DNA of 31,285 bases from CAYTET01 sp964436975 (lineage in GTDB: Bacteria; Bacillota_I; Bacilli_A; Erysipelotrichales; Erysipelotrichaceae), in contig CAYTET010000014.1 in NCBI GenBank assembly GCA_964436975.1, forward strand, positions 1 to 31,285. The letters are read 5' to 3'. The notes under the pieces are model-generated. The model ran no database searches. It was given only the letters and a program-made list of their open reading frames with translations, and was not told where the DNA came from. This document shows positions 7,946-15,119 of this stretch, one piece after another. The position numbers and the translations under genes were made by a program. Position 1 is the stretch's first letter; each line of letters opens with the position of its first letter.

Positions 7946-7973
7946 AGAGAGCTTCAATTGAGGCTCTCTTTTT
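7946..7973 (+). terminator. Rho-independent terminator of the SPFH cassette
   Basis: AGAGAGCtT and AGGCTCTCT form a stem around a short loop, followed by TTTTT. It lies between convergent genes; on the minus strand the T tract is interrupted (TGTTTTG), so it would work only weakly for the acetyltransferase. Confidence 0.8.
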
Positions 7974-7980
7974 ACGGCAG

Positions 7981-8559
7981 TTAAACAGTCTTTCCGGAGG
8001 CGGCCAGCAGGGCTTTAATTGACTGCTGGTTGAGCCGGACAAAAGGAATAAAGGGCTTGGGAGTGACTGTTGGATCGCCCAGGTCACGCTGATACCATCT
8101 GACATCATACCATTTTCCGTTTTTATAGCCGGCATGGGGAAAAGTGCCGACCGTCTTGAATTCAAAGGCCTGGTGGAGATGGTCAGAAGCGGCATTGGGC
8201 ACACAGACACAGCCGTAGACCGAGACGACATTCTGGAAAGCCAGCAGGGTCATCAGGTTTTTGTACAGCAGATGACCGATATGGGCGCCATAAGCGGTTG
8301 AGTCGACATAGACAGACAGCTCGCTGGCCCACTGATAGGCATCACGCGGACTGAGCGCGGAAGCGTAGGCATAGCCGACAATCTTATCCCTCTGGGTATA
8401 AACCAGATAAGGATAGCGGGCCAAAGTGGTGGCAATGCGGCGGACAAACTCGGCATTGGACGGCAGGGCCGTTTCGAAGGTTATGGGCGTATTGATATAC
8501 TGGCTGTAAATACTGCGGATGGCAAAGGCATCGGCAGTGGTAGCAAGACGAATAGTCAT
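7981..8559 (-). CDS. GNAT-family N-acetyltransferase, Pat-like
   Basis: The 192-residue protein has the plan of phosphinothricin-type acetyltransferases: IRLATTADAFAIRSIYSQYINTPITFE at the N-terminus, YASALSPRDAYQWASELSVYVD in the middle, then GYKNGKWYDVRWYQRDLG near the end. The acetyl-CoA pyrophosphate loop reads AYGAHIGHLLY, a loose version of the usual R/Q-x-x-G-x-G/A, so binding may be altered. It probably transfers acetyl from acetyl-CoA to a small amine in the cytoplasm, but the substrate cannot be named from sequence. AGGGGAAA precedes the ATG. The gene stands alone, convergent with the TPM gene and divergent from mntP. Confidence 0.85.
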   Translation of the reverse strand: MTIRLATTADAFAIRSIYSQYINTPITFETALPSNAEFVRRIATTLARYPYLVYTQRDKIVGYAYASALSPRDAYQWASELSVYVDSTAYGAHIGHLLYKNLMTLLAFQNVVSVYGCVCVPNAASDHLHQAFEFKTVGTFPHAGYKNGKWYDVRWYQRDLGDPTVTPKPFIPFVRLNQQSIKALLAASGKTV

Positions 8560-8582
8560 AATAGTTTCCCCTGTTTTTTGTT

Positions 8583-8612
8583 ATTGTATCATTCTACTGC
8601 TAATCAGTCTAA
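8583..8612 (-). promoter_or_regulatory. Possible promoter of the GNAT gene
   Basis: On the minus strand TAGACT and TACAAT are 18 bases apart, about 25-50 bases upstream of the acetyltransferase ATG. The -35 is only a 4-of-6 match. Confidence 0.4.
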
Positions 8613-8640
8613 AAGCAAGACCGCAGGATTGATCCGGCCG

Positions 8641-8682
8641 GCGAGTTAGCATTGACAAACTCGCTGGTTTGGCCGATTATAT
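8641..8682 (+). promoter_or_regulatory. mntP promoter with a dyad around its -35 box
   Basis: A consensus TTGACA lies at 8652-8657 with the -10 region inside ATTATAT (8676-8682). The perfect inverted repeat GCGAGTT-N10-AACTCGC (8641-8664) encloses the -35 hexamer, as expected for a repressor or activator site. This control would be additional to the riboswitch just downstream. It does not obviously resemble the MntR box known to me. Confidence 0.5.
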
Positions 8683-8683
8683 G

Positions 8684-8800
8684 AAAGTATCTTTAAGAGG
8701 GAGTAGCAAGCTTATTTAAGCAACAAGTCAACATACTGACTGTACCACAGTCTGGCTTGTTTTAAATTGCGAGACTCATGTGAATAACTTTCCAAGCTAT
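8684..8800 (+). ncRNA. yybP-ykoY manganese riboswitch aptamer
   Basis: The sequence carries the conserved GGGAGTAGC near the 5' side (about 8699-8707), a central hairpin ACAAGTCAAC...CAGTCTGGCTTGT (about 8722-8760) matching the L3 arm of the family, and GCGAGACTC on the 3' side (about 8769-8777), equivalent to the family's GCAAGACC. The family binds Mn2+ through loops L1 and L3 and usually turns genes on when manganese is high. Its location directly before mntP fits. Boundaries are approximate. Confidence 0.82.
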
Positions 8801-8802
8801 TC

Positions 8803-8870
8803 CCGGGGTCTGTGCTGATGTTATTTCACCCGGTAACAGCTGCGGAAAGCTGAACCGGGTTTTATTTTAT
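8803..8870 (+). terminator. Riboswitch expression platform: terminator with candidate antiterminator
   Basis: ACCCGGT (8828-8834) and ACCGGGT (8854-8860), with an inner CAGCT/AGCTG stem and TTTTATTTTAT after it, form an intrinsic terminator ending a few bases before the mntP ribosome binding site. CCGGGGT at 8803-8809 can pair with ACCCGG at 8828-8833 with one bulged G, which would break the terminator. This gives two mutually exclusive structures downstream of the aptamer. Confidence 0.75.
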
Positions 8871-8887
8871 CCCAGGAGGATCAGACG

Positions 8888-9469
8888 ATGTTTAACACCA
8901 TGTTTTTTCTCAACGCTGTATTGTTCGGAATAGGTCTGGCCATGGATGCTTTTTCGGTCTCGCTGGCCAACGGTCTGCACGAACCCGGCATGTCTAAATC
9001 CCGGATGGGCGTCATCGCCGGGGTCTTTGCCGGCTTTCAGGCCGTCATGCCGCTGATTGGCTGGGTCTGCATTCATACCATTGCCGAAATATTCACCAGC
9101 TTTGAGAAGGTCATTCCCTGGATTGCGCTGATCCTGCTGCTGTATATCGGCGGCAAGATGCTGTGGGAAGGCATCCGCAGCAAACCGGACTGCCAGTGTG
9201 CGGCTGTGGACTGCAAGGGTCTGATTCTTCAGGGCATCGCCACTTCCATTGACGCTCTGTCCGTCGGCTTTGCGATTGCCGAATACAGTCTGGCCGCGGC
9301 CGCTGTCGAAGCTTTGATTATCGGCATCGTTACATTTGTCATTTCAATTGCCGGTCTGCTGCTGGGCCGGATCTTCGGCACCAAGCTGTCCAATAAAGCC
9401 TGTATTCTGGGCGGTCTTATTCTGATCGGCATCGGCATTGAAATCTTTGTGAAGGGTGTAATTCTGTGA
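8888..9469 (+). CDS. mntP: Manganese efflux pump MntP
   Basis: This 193-residue protein has six hydrophobic helices in two related halves, each with the family's signature acidic motif: AMDAFSVS (Asp20) and SIDALSVG (Asp122). MntP exports Mn2+ across the cytoplasmic membrane to prevent manganese toxicity. The length is normal for the family. AGGAGG stands eight bases before the ATG. The gene is preceded by a manganese riboswitch and terminator, so expression should rise with cytoplasmic Mn2+. The loop between the halves holds three cysteines (CQCAAVDC), which could add metal contacts, although that is speculation. No clear terminator follows. Confidence 0.95.
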   Translation: MFNTMFFLNAVLFGIGLAMDAFSVSLANGLHEPGMSKSRMGVIAGVFAGFQAVMPLIGWVCIHTIAEIFTSFEKVIPWIALILLLYIGGKMLWEGIRSKPDCQCAAVDCKGLILQGIATSIDALSVGFAIAEYSLAAAAVEALIIGIVTFVISIAGLLLGRIFGTKLSNKACILGGLILIGIGIEIFVKGVIL

Positions 9470-9526
9470 AAAAAGCCGGCTGATAATTTCATATAAAAAT
9501 TAAACTGCTTTCACGGGTGCGACACA

Positions 9527-9552
9527 TTGACAGGCTACACTGTCAGTATGGA
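9527..9552 (+). promoter_or_regulatory. Dyad element overlapping a TTGACA box before the beta-helix gene
   Basis: The perfect inverted repeat TGACAG-N6-CTGTCA (9528-9545) overlaps the consensus TTGACA (9527-9532). A possible -10 (TATGGA) is only 14 bases downstream, so the promoter is either weak and activator-dependent or lies elsewhere. The dyad ends a few bases before the ribosome binding site GGAGGG. Confidence 0.4.
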
Positions 9553-9563
9553 GGGCAACCTAA

Positions 9564-11351
9564 ATGAAAAGAAGTATTAAAAATACATTAATGGCAGTTC
9601 TGTTAGCCGTTGCCCTGGTGGGCACTTACTTCACTATGGTTTCGGCTAAAAATTTAACAGCAACCGGCAATTCGTCTGACATTCCGTCTTTCAATGGCGG
9701 CCAGTCAGCTCCGACCAGCCAGTCTGACAGCGGAATCAGCACGGATTCATCGGCTACGCCCCCTGATATGCCCAGTGACAGTCAGAGCGGCGGCAGCGGC
9801 CAGTCCACTCCCCCTGATATGCCCAGCGGCAGTCAGGACGGCGGCAGCGGCATGATGCCGGCAGCGGCTTCAGGTTCGACTGAACTGACCGCCGGCTATT
9901 ATGTCTTATTTGCGGCGGAGGGCCTGGTGATTGCCGTAACGGCCGTCTACCTGGTCGCTTCATCCTTCAATAAAAAGACTTTCAAGCAGACATTTGCGAC
10001 AACGGATAAACTTATCATCGGTATTCTTGTCAGCGTGATTCTGACAGCCGGCATTACCGTCGGCGATGCCGCTATTACCAAGAATTATTTCATGACTTCC
10101 GGCAATAGCAGCAATCAGCCGTCAGCACCGTCGGATTCATCCGGCGGCAGCAGCAGTTCGGTTACCTACAGCGCCGCTACCGAACTGACATCTGATACCA
10201 CTATTGACAGCGGCAGCTATTCGTCAACGGCATCGAATGAAAATGCCATCTCCGCCAGCGGGGCGATCAAGGTCGCTATCAGCGGCGTTGACGTTACCAA
10301 GTCAGGTGATGCTGACAGCGGTGACGACAGCAACTTCTATGGCACAAATTCGGCTATCATCGCCAAAGACGGCGCCAGTCTGGTTATCAGCAATGTTACC
10401 GTCACTACCGATGCTGACGGCGCTAACGGCGTATTCTGCTACGGCGGGTCAGCCACGACTACCAACAGCAGCAGCGATGGCACCACTGTTACCATCAGCG
10501 ATTCGACAATCACCACCACTGGTGACAATGCCGGCGGCATTATGACCACCGGGGGCGGCACGACCAATGCGACTGACCTGACCATCAATACAGCCGGAAC
10601 ATCCAGCGCCGCCATCAGAACCGATCGCGGCGGCGGCACGGTTACCGTTGACGGCGGCACCTATACAACTACCGGCAAAGGCTCACCGGCCATTTATTCG
10701 ACAGCTGATATTACTGTCAGCAATGCCACCCTGATTGCCAAGGCGTCTGAAGGGGTCGTGATTGAAGGCAAGAATTCCGTCACCCTGACAGATTGCCAGC
10801 TGACTGACAGCAACACTGACCTCAACGGCCAGTCCACAACCTATAAGAATATTTTCCTCTATCAGTCCAACAGCGGTGATGCGGATACCGGCAGTGCCAG
10901 CTTTACAGCCACCGGCTGCACCATTACCACCAATAACGGTGATTCCTTCTATGTCACCAATACCACCGCACAGATTACGCTGACCAATAATGTCATCATC
11001 AATAATGACAGTTCGGCTAACTTTCTGAGAATCCAGAAGGATTCCTGGGGCAGTGAAGGCAGCAACGGCGGCGATGTGACACTGCTGATGAGCAATCAGT
11101 CTGTGGAAGGCAGCATCGTTGTCGATTCAATCTCAACGCTGAAGATGACGCTGCAGAACGGCTCATCCTATACCGGGGCCATCAATACGGCCAACAGCGC
11201 TTCGGCTCTGGAAATCACCCTTGATGCAGGCTCGACTCTGACGCTGACCGCTGACAGCTATGTTACCGCGCTGACGGATGCGGATGCTTCTTACAGCAAC
11301 ATTAATTTCAACGGCTTCACCTTATACGTCAATGGTCAGGCTATCAACTGA
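9564..11351 (+). CDS. Predicted right-handed beta-helix surface protein with three N-terminal membrane helices
   Basis: The 595-residue protein starts with a signal-like helix (about 8-28), a Ser/Gly/Pro-rich segment containing two copies of PPDMPSxSQxGGSG, then two more membrane helices (about 113-131 and 147-169). From about residue 190 to the end it is built of Thr/Ser/Asn/Gly-rich strands (NGVFCYGGSA, GGIMTTGGGT, AAIRTDRGGGTVTVDGGTYTT, SPAIYSTADITVSNAT), the pattern of a right-handed parallel beta-helix found in adhesin-like or carbohydrate-binding proteins. It should be displayed outside the cell and anchored by the helices. There is no LPxTG motif. A strong ribosome binding site GGAGGG is present. 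The ligand is unknown. Confidence 0.78.
   Translation: MKRSIKNTLMAVLLAVALVGTYFTMVSAKNLTATGNSSDIPSFNGGQSAPTSQSDSGISTDSSATPPDMPSDSQSGGSGQSTPPDMPSGSQDGGSGMMPAAASGSTELTAGYYVLFAAEGLVIAVTAVYLVASSFNKKTFKQTFATTDKLIIGILVSVILTAGITVGDAAITKNYFMTSGNSSNQPSAPSDSSGGSSSSVTYSAATELTSDTTIDSGSYSSTASNENAISASGAIKVAISGVDVTKSGDADSGDDSNFYGTNSAIIAKDGASLVISNVTVTTDADGANGVFCYGGSATTTNSSSDGTTVTISDSTITTTGDNAGGIMTTGGGTTNATDLTINTAGTSSAAIRTDRGGGTVTVDGGTYTTTGKGSPAIYSTADITVSNATLIAKASEGVVIEGKNSVTLTDCQLTDSNTDLNGQSTTYKNIFLYQSNSGDADTGSASFTATGCTITTNNGDSFYVTNTTAQITLTNNVIINNDSSANFLRIQKDSWGSEGSNGGDVTLLMSNQSVEGSIVVDSISTLKMTLQNGSSYTGAINTANSASALEITLDAGSTLTLTADSYVTALTDADASYSNINFNGFTLYVNGQAIN
9759..9851 (+). repeat. Two tandem 42-bp coding repeats
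   Basis: Units at 9759-9800 and 9810-9851 (period 51 bp) both begin CCCCCTGATATGCCCAG and encode PPDMPSxSQxGGSG in the same frame, residues 66-79 and 83-96 of the beta-helix protein. They could allow slippage and length variation of the linker. Confidence 0.8.
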
Positions 11352-11393
11352 CAATTGACTCAATTTCCCGGGGAATACCCCGGTTGAGATAGA

Positions 11394-11422
11394 TTGACAT
11401 GATGCTGAATCAGCATTGAATA
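11394..11422 (+). promoter_or_regulatory. TTGACA box plus perfect palindrome
   Basis: TTGACA at 11394-11399 is followed by the perfect palindrome ATGCTGA-A-TCAGCAT (11402-11416) and a weak -10-like TTGAAT. A palindrome between -35 and -10 is a usual operator position. The only thing directly downstream is a terminator. Confidence 0.3.
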
Positions 11423-11425
11423 CAG

Positions 11426-11465
11426 CAGCTGCCGTTAGGTTCAGTCCTCCGGCAGCTGTTTTTTT
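11426..11465 (+). terminator. Rho-independent terminator after the beta-helix gene
   Basis: CAGCTGCCG and CGGCAGCTG form a perfect 9-bp stem with a 15-base loop followed by a run of T. A second GC-rich hairpin (CCGGGG/CCCCGG within 11360-11387) lies between it and the stop codon but has no T tract. Confidence 0.85.
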
Positions 11466-11628
11466 ATACACTGTGAAAAAAACTGTTGCCAACACCGTCC
11501 GCTGATGGCAGAATGAAAGTGTAGCGTGGCCGGTGGGCTGCGAAAAAAAGTCTTATATGAAGAAACGGCTGGTGCAGCCGGCTGGTTCTTTATAAAATAA
11601 AGCCCGCATGGGCGAAAGGGCACATTAA

Positions 11629-12306
11629 ATGAAGAAGATAAGAAGAGTTGTTATTGTACTGCTGGCAGTGCTGTTTTTGGCCGGCCTGACCGGCTGCGGT
11701 GAGAAGGATCCCTATGCCGGCATGACCGCTCAGGAAAAACTGGCCGCGGTCGGCGACTGGGAAATGCTGTATGATCCGACGGTCAAGCTCAGCTTCAATT
11801 CCGACGGCACCGGCTCCCAGGTAAACGGCTATGGCCTTTCGGCCAACACCACCTGGACACTGCAGGATAACAAGCTGACCATTGTTGTCGAAGATTTTAT
11901 GGATTATACCTATGACTTTGTCATGGAAGACAAGGATTTCACGGTACAGAATACGGACGGCTCCACTGCCGTGCTGACATTTGTCTATGGCGGCTCGCAG
12001 CTTTCGGAAATACCTGATGATGCCAAAAAGCCGGCGGCTTTTGTCGGCGAATGGAAGAGCGACAACTCCAATGTCTATTCCATTGTCTTCAATCAGGACG
12101 GCACGGCTTACCGCTTCGACCAGGATGACACCAGCAAAACCCATGTGGCAGATCTCAAGTGGGGCTGTGACAGCAAGCAGACCCAGCTCTATCTCTATGA
12201 CACGGATGCCGAGCGGATAAACTTCTACAGTTTTACCGTCAGCGACACCGCGCTGCAGATTACCAATCTTTCCAGTAAAAACACATTTGATTATAACAAG
12301 CAGTAA
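11629..12306 (+). CDS. Lipoprotein with two lipocalin-like repeats
   Basis: A lipoprotein signal (KKIRR, hydrophobic core, lipobox LTGC with Cys23) predicts attachment to the outer face of the membrane. Two similar halves follow: VGDWEMLYDPTVKLSFNSDG (about residues 40-59) and VGEWKSDNSNVYSIVFNQDG (about 139-158). Each begins with Val-Gly-Asp/Glu-Trp and continues in beta-strands, as in lipocalin-like or DUF-type small-ligand domains of Gram-positive lipoproteins. I cannot name the ligand. The ribosome binding site is GAAAGGG, and TATAAAAT about 35 bases upstream may be part of its promoter. A terminator follows. Confidence 0.8.
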   Translation: MKKIRRVVIVLLAVLFLAGLTGCGEKDPYAGMTAQEKLAAVGDWEMLYDPTVKLSFNSDGTGSQVNGYGLSANTTWTLQDNKLTIVVEDFMDYTYDFVMEDKDFTVQNTDGSTAVLTFVYGGSQLSEIPDDAKKPAAFVGEWKSDNSNVYSIVFNQDGTAYRFDQDDTSKTHVADLKWGCDSKQTQLYLYDTDAERINFYSFTVSDTALQITNLSSKNTFDYNKQ

Positions 12307-12335
12307 TTGCCTAAGCCGCAATTGCCCGCATCTTC

Positions 12336-12359
12336 AAAAGGCCCGCCCGGGCCTTTTTT
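12336..12359 (+). terminator. Terminator of the two-domain lipoprotein gene
   Basis: AAAAGGCCC and GGGCCTTTT pair around a very short loop and are followed by TT, giving a six-base T tract on the + strand. The flanking A tract means it could act in both directions. Confidence 0.85.
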
Positions 12360-12367
12360 GCGCGGTC

Positions 12368-12392
12368 AAAAAAAAGAGCCGGCGGCTCTTTT
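12368..12392 (-). terminator. Terminator of the tmk-holB-ricT-rsmI operon
   Basis: On the minus strand AAAAGAGCC and GGCTCTTTT flank a 3-base loop and run into eight T. It begins four bases after the rsmI stop codon. Confidence 0.88.
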
Positions 12393-12395
12393 CAT

Positions 12396-13253
12396 TCAGT
12401 TGCAGTTACGGGACTGCAGAAACTTTTTATAGACTTCGTTTTTTGACAGATTGTAATCTTCGGCGGCCTGCTTGATGGCGGTGGAAGCAGTCATGCCGGA
12501 GGCAATGTACTCTTCGACTACCTTGTTGATATCAAGCTCTTCGATGGCAATGTAAGGCTTGCCGGCGCCCTGAACGACAACGACGATTTCGCCTTTGACT
12601 TCTTCAATGACCGACAGCACTTCACTGACGGTGCCCCGGATGTATTCTTCGTAGTACTTGGTAAGCTCGCGGCCCAGACAGATCTGGCGGTCGCCCATGA
12701 CCTGCCTGATCAGCTCCAGCGTCCTTTTGATCCGGTGGGGAGCTTCATAGAAAATCAGGGTATCAGGATAGCTGACATAGGTTTCAAGCTGGCGGGCGGC
12801 CTCATTGCTGTTGGCGGAAAGAAAACCGACAAAGGTAAAGGGCTGGGGCTTAAGGCCGGACGCCGTCAGGGCGGTCAGAAAGGCGCTGGCTCCGTTGACG
12901 GTCACGACATTGTAGCCTTCGCTGACACAGCGGGACACCAGCAGGGCGCCCGGATCAGAAATCAGCGGATAGCCGGCATCCGATACCAGGGCAACATTCT
13001 GTCCTTCAGCCAGCAGGTTGATAATGCCTTCGGTTGAGGTCTTTTCATTGTAAAGATGATGGGCGACAACCCGGTTGTGAATATTGAAATGAGCCAGAAG
13101 CTCGCCGGTATGGCGGGTGTCTTCACAGGCAATGACATCAACTTTCTGCAGGATGTCGATGGCCCGCTGGTTCATTTCATCCAGATTGCCGATAGGCGTG
13201 GCGACCAGATACAGGGTCGGCTGGTCATTGAGAAAGCTTTTCTGCCGCTTCAT
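12396..13253 (-). CDS. rsmI: 16S rRNA (cytidine1402-2'-O)-methyltransferase RsmI
   Basis: This 285-residue protein is a tetrapyrrole-methylase-fold enzyme that methylates the ribose of C1402 in 16S rRNA with S-adenosylmethionine. Visible motifs are LYLVATPIGNLDE at the N-terminus, ACEDTRHTGELL, VALVSDAGYPLISDPG, TLIFYEAPHRIKRTL and GRELTKYYEEYIRGT. The usual proline-glycine pair before the SAM loop is NG here (VNGASAFLTAL), and SDAG is followed by Tyr rather than Thr/Met; both are mild variations. The start overlaps the end of ricT by 29 bases and is backed by AGGAAGTGG. It is the last gene of the operon, as is common near holB in Bacillota. Confidence 0.95.
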   Translation of the reverse strand: MKRQKSFLNDQPTLYLVATPIGNLDEMNQRAIDILQKVDVIACEDTRHTGELLAHFNIHNRVVAHHLYNEKTSTEGIINLLAEGQNVALVSDAGYPLISDPGALLVSRCVSEGYNVVTVNGASAFLTALTASGLKPQPFTFVGFLSANSNEAARQLETYVSYPDTLIFYEAPHRIKRTLELIRQVMGDRQICLGRELTKYYEEYIRGTVSEVLSVIEEVKGEIVVVVQGAGKPYIAIEELDINKVVEEYIASGMTASTAIKQAAEDYNLSKNEVYKKFLQSRNCN

Positions 13254-14124
13254 TTTGCGCCACTTCCTGTTCGTCGTCCTCTTCCCGGCCTAAATAGCTG
13301 CGCAGCTGGTCAAAGGTAAGGTCAATAGCCTCTTCGGAATTGGTCAGCCTGACGGTCTGCAGCATGGCATTCATGCCGGTCATCCGGTACTTCTTGCCTT
13401 CATACTCAATGCAGGAATTCAGCTTGGGCATATTTTTATGCAGCTGCTTGTAGTTCTCGTCTTCATATTTCAGACAGCACATCAGCTTGCCGCACTGGCC
13501 GGACAGCTTGGCGGTGTTAAGGGCCAGCGACTGATTCTTGGCCATATTGATGGAGACAATATAGAAGTCTTCCATATAGCGGGAGCAGCAGGTTTCAAGT
13601 CCGCACGGACCCAGTCCGCCGACAATCTTGGCTTTGTCCCGCGGTCCGATCTGCCTTAATTCAATCCGGCAGTGGAATATCGAAGCCAGCTGCTTGAGCA
13701 GCTCGCGGAAATCGACTCTTTCTTCGGCAACATAGGAAAACACGATCTTGGAGCGGTCCAGGGTGTATTCGGCCGAAATCAGTCCCATGCCCAGCTTCAG
13801 CCGGTTGATGCATTCCTGGCATTTTTCCATGGCCATGGGCTGATCAGCCAGATTGCGGTTGGCATTGTCGATATCGTGCTTTTCCGCCCGCCGCAGAACC
13901 GGCTTTAAGGGAATGTTCAGCTTATGCTCGCTGATATCGCGCGAATCGCTCAGCAATTCACCCAGCTCCATGCCGCGGATGGTTTCAATGACGACTTTCT
14001 CGCCGAGCTTGAAAGTAGCGTCGTTGGTGCCAAAGTTAAAGGCTTTCTTGTTGTTGAGAAAGCGGACCGAGACGATGTACTTGAAGACCGGTTCGCTGCT
14101 GACTGTTTTTTCTTCTTCACTCAT
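13225..14124 (-). CDS. ricT: PSP1-domain protein RicT (YaaT)
   Basis: The 299-residue protein matches RicT: an N-terminal region starting YIVSVRFLNNKKAFNFG and a PSP1 core with the two cysteine clusters Gly-Pro-Cys-Gly-Leu-Glu-Thr-Cys-Cys (Cys174, 179, 180) and Gln-Cys-Gly-Lys-Leu-Met-Cys-Cys (Cys211, 216, 217). In B. subtilis RicT joins RicA and RicF in a complex that carries iron-sulfur clusters and assists RNase Y in maturing mRNAs. The tail (after about 275) is acidic and variable. It starts within the holB stop codon (TAATG) with AGGAGG upstream, so it is translationally coupled. ricA and ricF are not in this window. Confidence 0.93.
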   Translation of the reverse strand: MSEEEKTVSSEPVFKYIVSVRFLNNKKAFNFGTNDATFKLGEKVVIETIRGMELGELLSDSRDISEHKLNIPLKPVLRRAEKHDIDNANRNLADQPMAMEKCQECINRLKLGMGLISAEYTLDRSKIVFSYVAEERVDFRELLKQLASIFHCRIELRQIGPRDKAKIVGGLGPCGLETCCSRYMEDFYIVSINMAKNQSLALNTAKLSGQCGKLMCCLKYEDENYKQLHKNMPKLNSCIEYEGKKYRMTGMNAMLQTVRLTNSEEAIDLTFDQLRSYLGREEDDEQEVAQNEAAEKLSQ

Positions 14125-15119
14125 TAGTGGCTTCCTCCTGATAATTCGTATAACATGGCGTCAACCAGAAGCAGGGTGTTGGCATTGGAATTAGCCACGG
14201 CATCCTTTGTTTTGGTGACGGCCTGTAAGAATAATTCGGCATCCAGCGGCTGACCGGCGGCTTTTTCCAGTAAGCCGTCCCAGCTGTCATCTCCGATTTT
14301 AACATGATTGGTATAATCATGCACAAACTCGGTCGCAATATCGAGAAAATAACCGAGGCACTGCCGGTCGGCTGTTTTGGCCGAACCGGCCGATTTAAAG
14401 CCGGCGGACTGCAGATAATAGATGCCCATAGAAAAATCACTGAAATAGTAATTCATGAATTCCACAAAATACTGGACCGCCATCGTATAGGAAGGCTGGT
14501 CCTTGACCAGGGCAATGTCATCCATTTCATGCACCAGGCGGGCCAGCAGATGGCAGTTAAGCTCATCCAGCTGCTGTCTTTTGGCTTCTTCATAGAAAGC
14601 CTGCTTGGACAGCGGCTTGAAGTTTAAAACCTGGCAGCGGGAGACGATGGTTGGCAGCATCCGGTCGGCATGGGTGGTGATGAAGATGCCGGTCATATTG
14701 GTGGAAGGCTCTTCAATAAACTTCAGCAGGCTGTTGGCGGCTTTGGCCACCATATTGTCACAGCCGTCGATGATGAACACTTTCTTGCCGGCTTTCTCCA
14801 AAGCGGTCTTTTCAAACTGCTGCTGCAAAGAGGCAATAGACTCCATCTTGATCAGCTGGCTGGTGCCGTCAATCATGATGACATCAAAATAATTGCCGTC
14901 ATTAACCCGGATGCAGTTAAGGCACTGCTCGCAGCCGAAACCGTCAGCCCCGGGGGCTTCACAGACTAAAGACTGGGCCAGCAGCACCGCCGCCGGTCTT
15001 TTCAGGGTTCCCTTGGGGCCGCAGAAAAGGTAGCAGTGGGACAGCTGGCGGCTGGTTAGGGCATGACTGAGGGTCTGATAGACAATCGGCTGGGCCGAGG
15101 CCAGGGTATCCTTAAACAT
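14124..15119 (-). CDS. holB: DNA polymerase III delta-prime subunit
   Basis: This 331-residue AAA+ protein is the stator subunit of the clamp loader. Visible features are YLFCGPKGTLKRPAA where a Walker A would be (lacking the GKT/S of ATP-binding subunits, as usual in delta-prime), a four-cysteine zinc site in the stretch VCEAPGADGFGCEQCLNC, KKVFIIDGCDNM, NSLLKFIEEPS, and the SRC motif in IVSRCQVLNF that supplies the arginine finger. The C-terminal part is helical and less conserved. It overlaps the end of tmk by 8 bases; the tmk-holB order is the standard Bacillota arrangement. Confidence 0.94.
   Translation of the reverse strand: MFKDTLASAQPIVYQTLSHALTSRQLSHCYLFCGPKGTLKRPAAVLLAQSLVCEAPGADGFGCEQCLNCIRVNDGNYFDVIMIDGTSQLIKMESIASLQQQFEKTALEKAGKKVFIIDGCDNMVAKAANSLLKFIEEPSTNMTGIFITTHADRMLPTIVSRCQVLNFKPLSKQAFYEEAKRQQLDELNCHLLARLVHEMDDIALVKDQPSYTMAVQYFVEFMNYYFSDFSMGIYYLQSAGFKSAGSAKTADRQCLGYFLDIATEFVHDYTNHVKIGDDSWDGLLEKAAGQPLDAELFLQAVTKTKDAVANSNANTLLLVDAMLYELSGGSH

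Noticed and set aside
11360..11387. GC-rich hairpin after the beta-helix gene as a terminator
   Set aside because: No T tract follows it; the real terminator is the 9-bp stem at 11426-11465.
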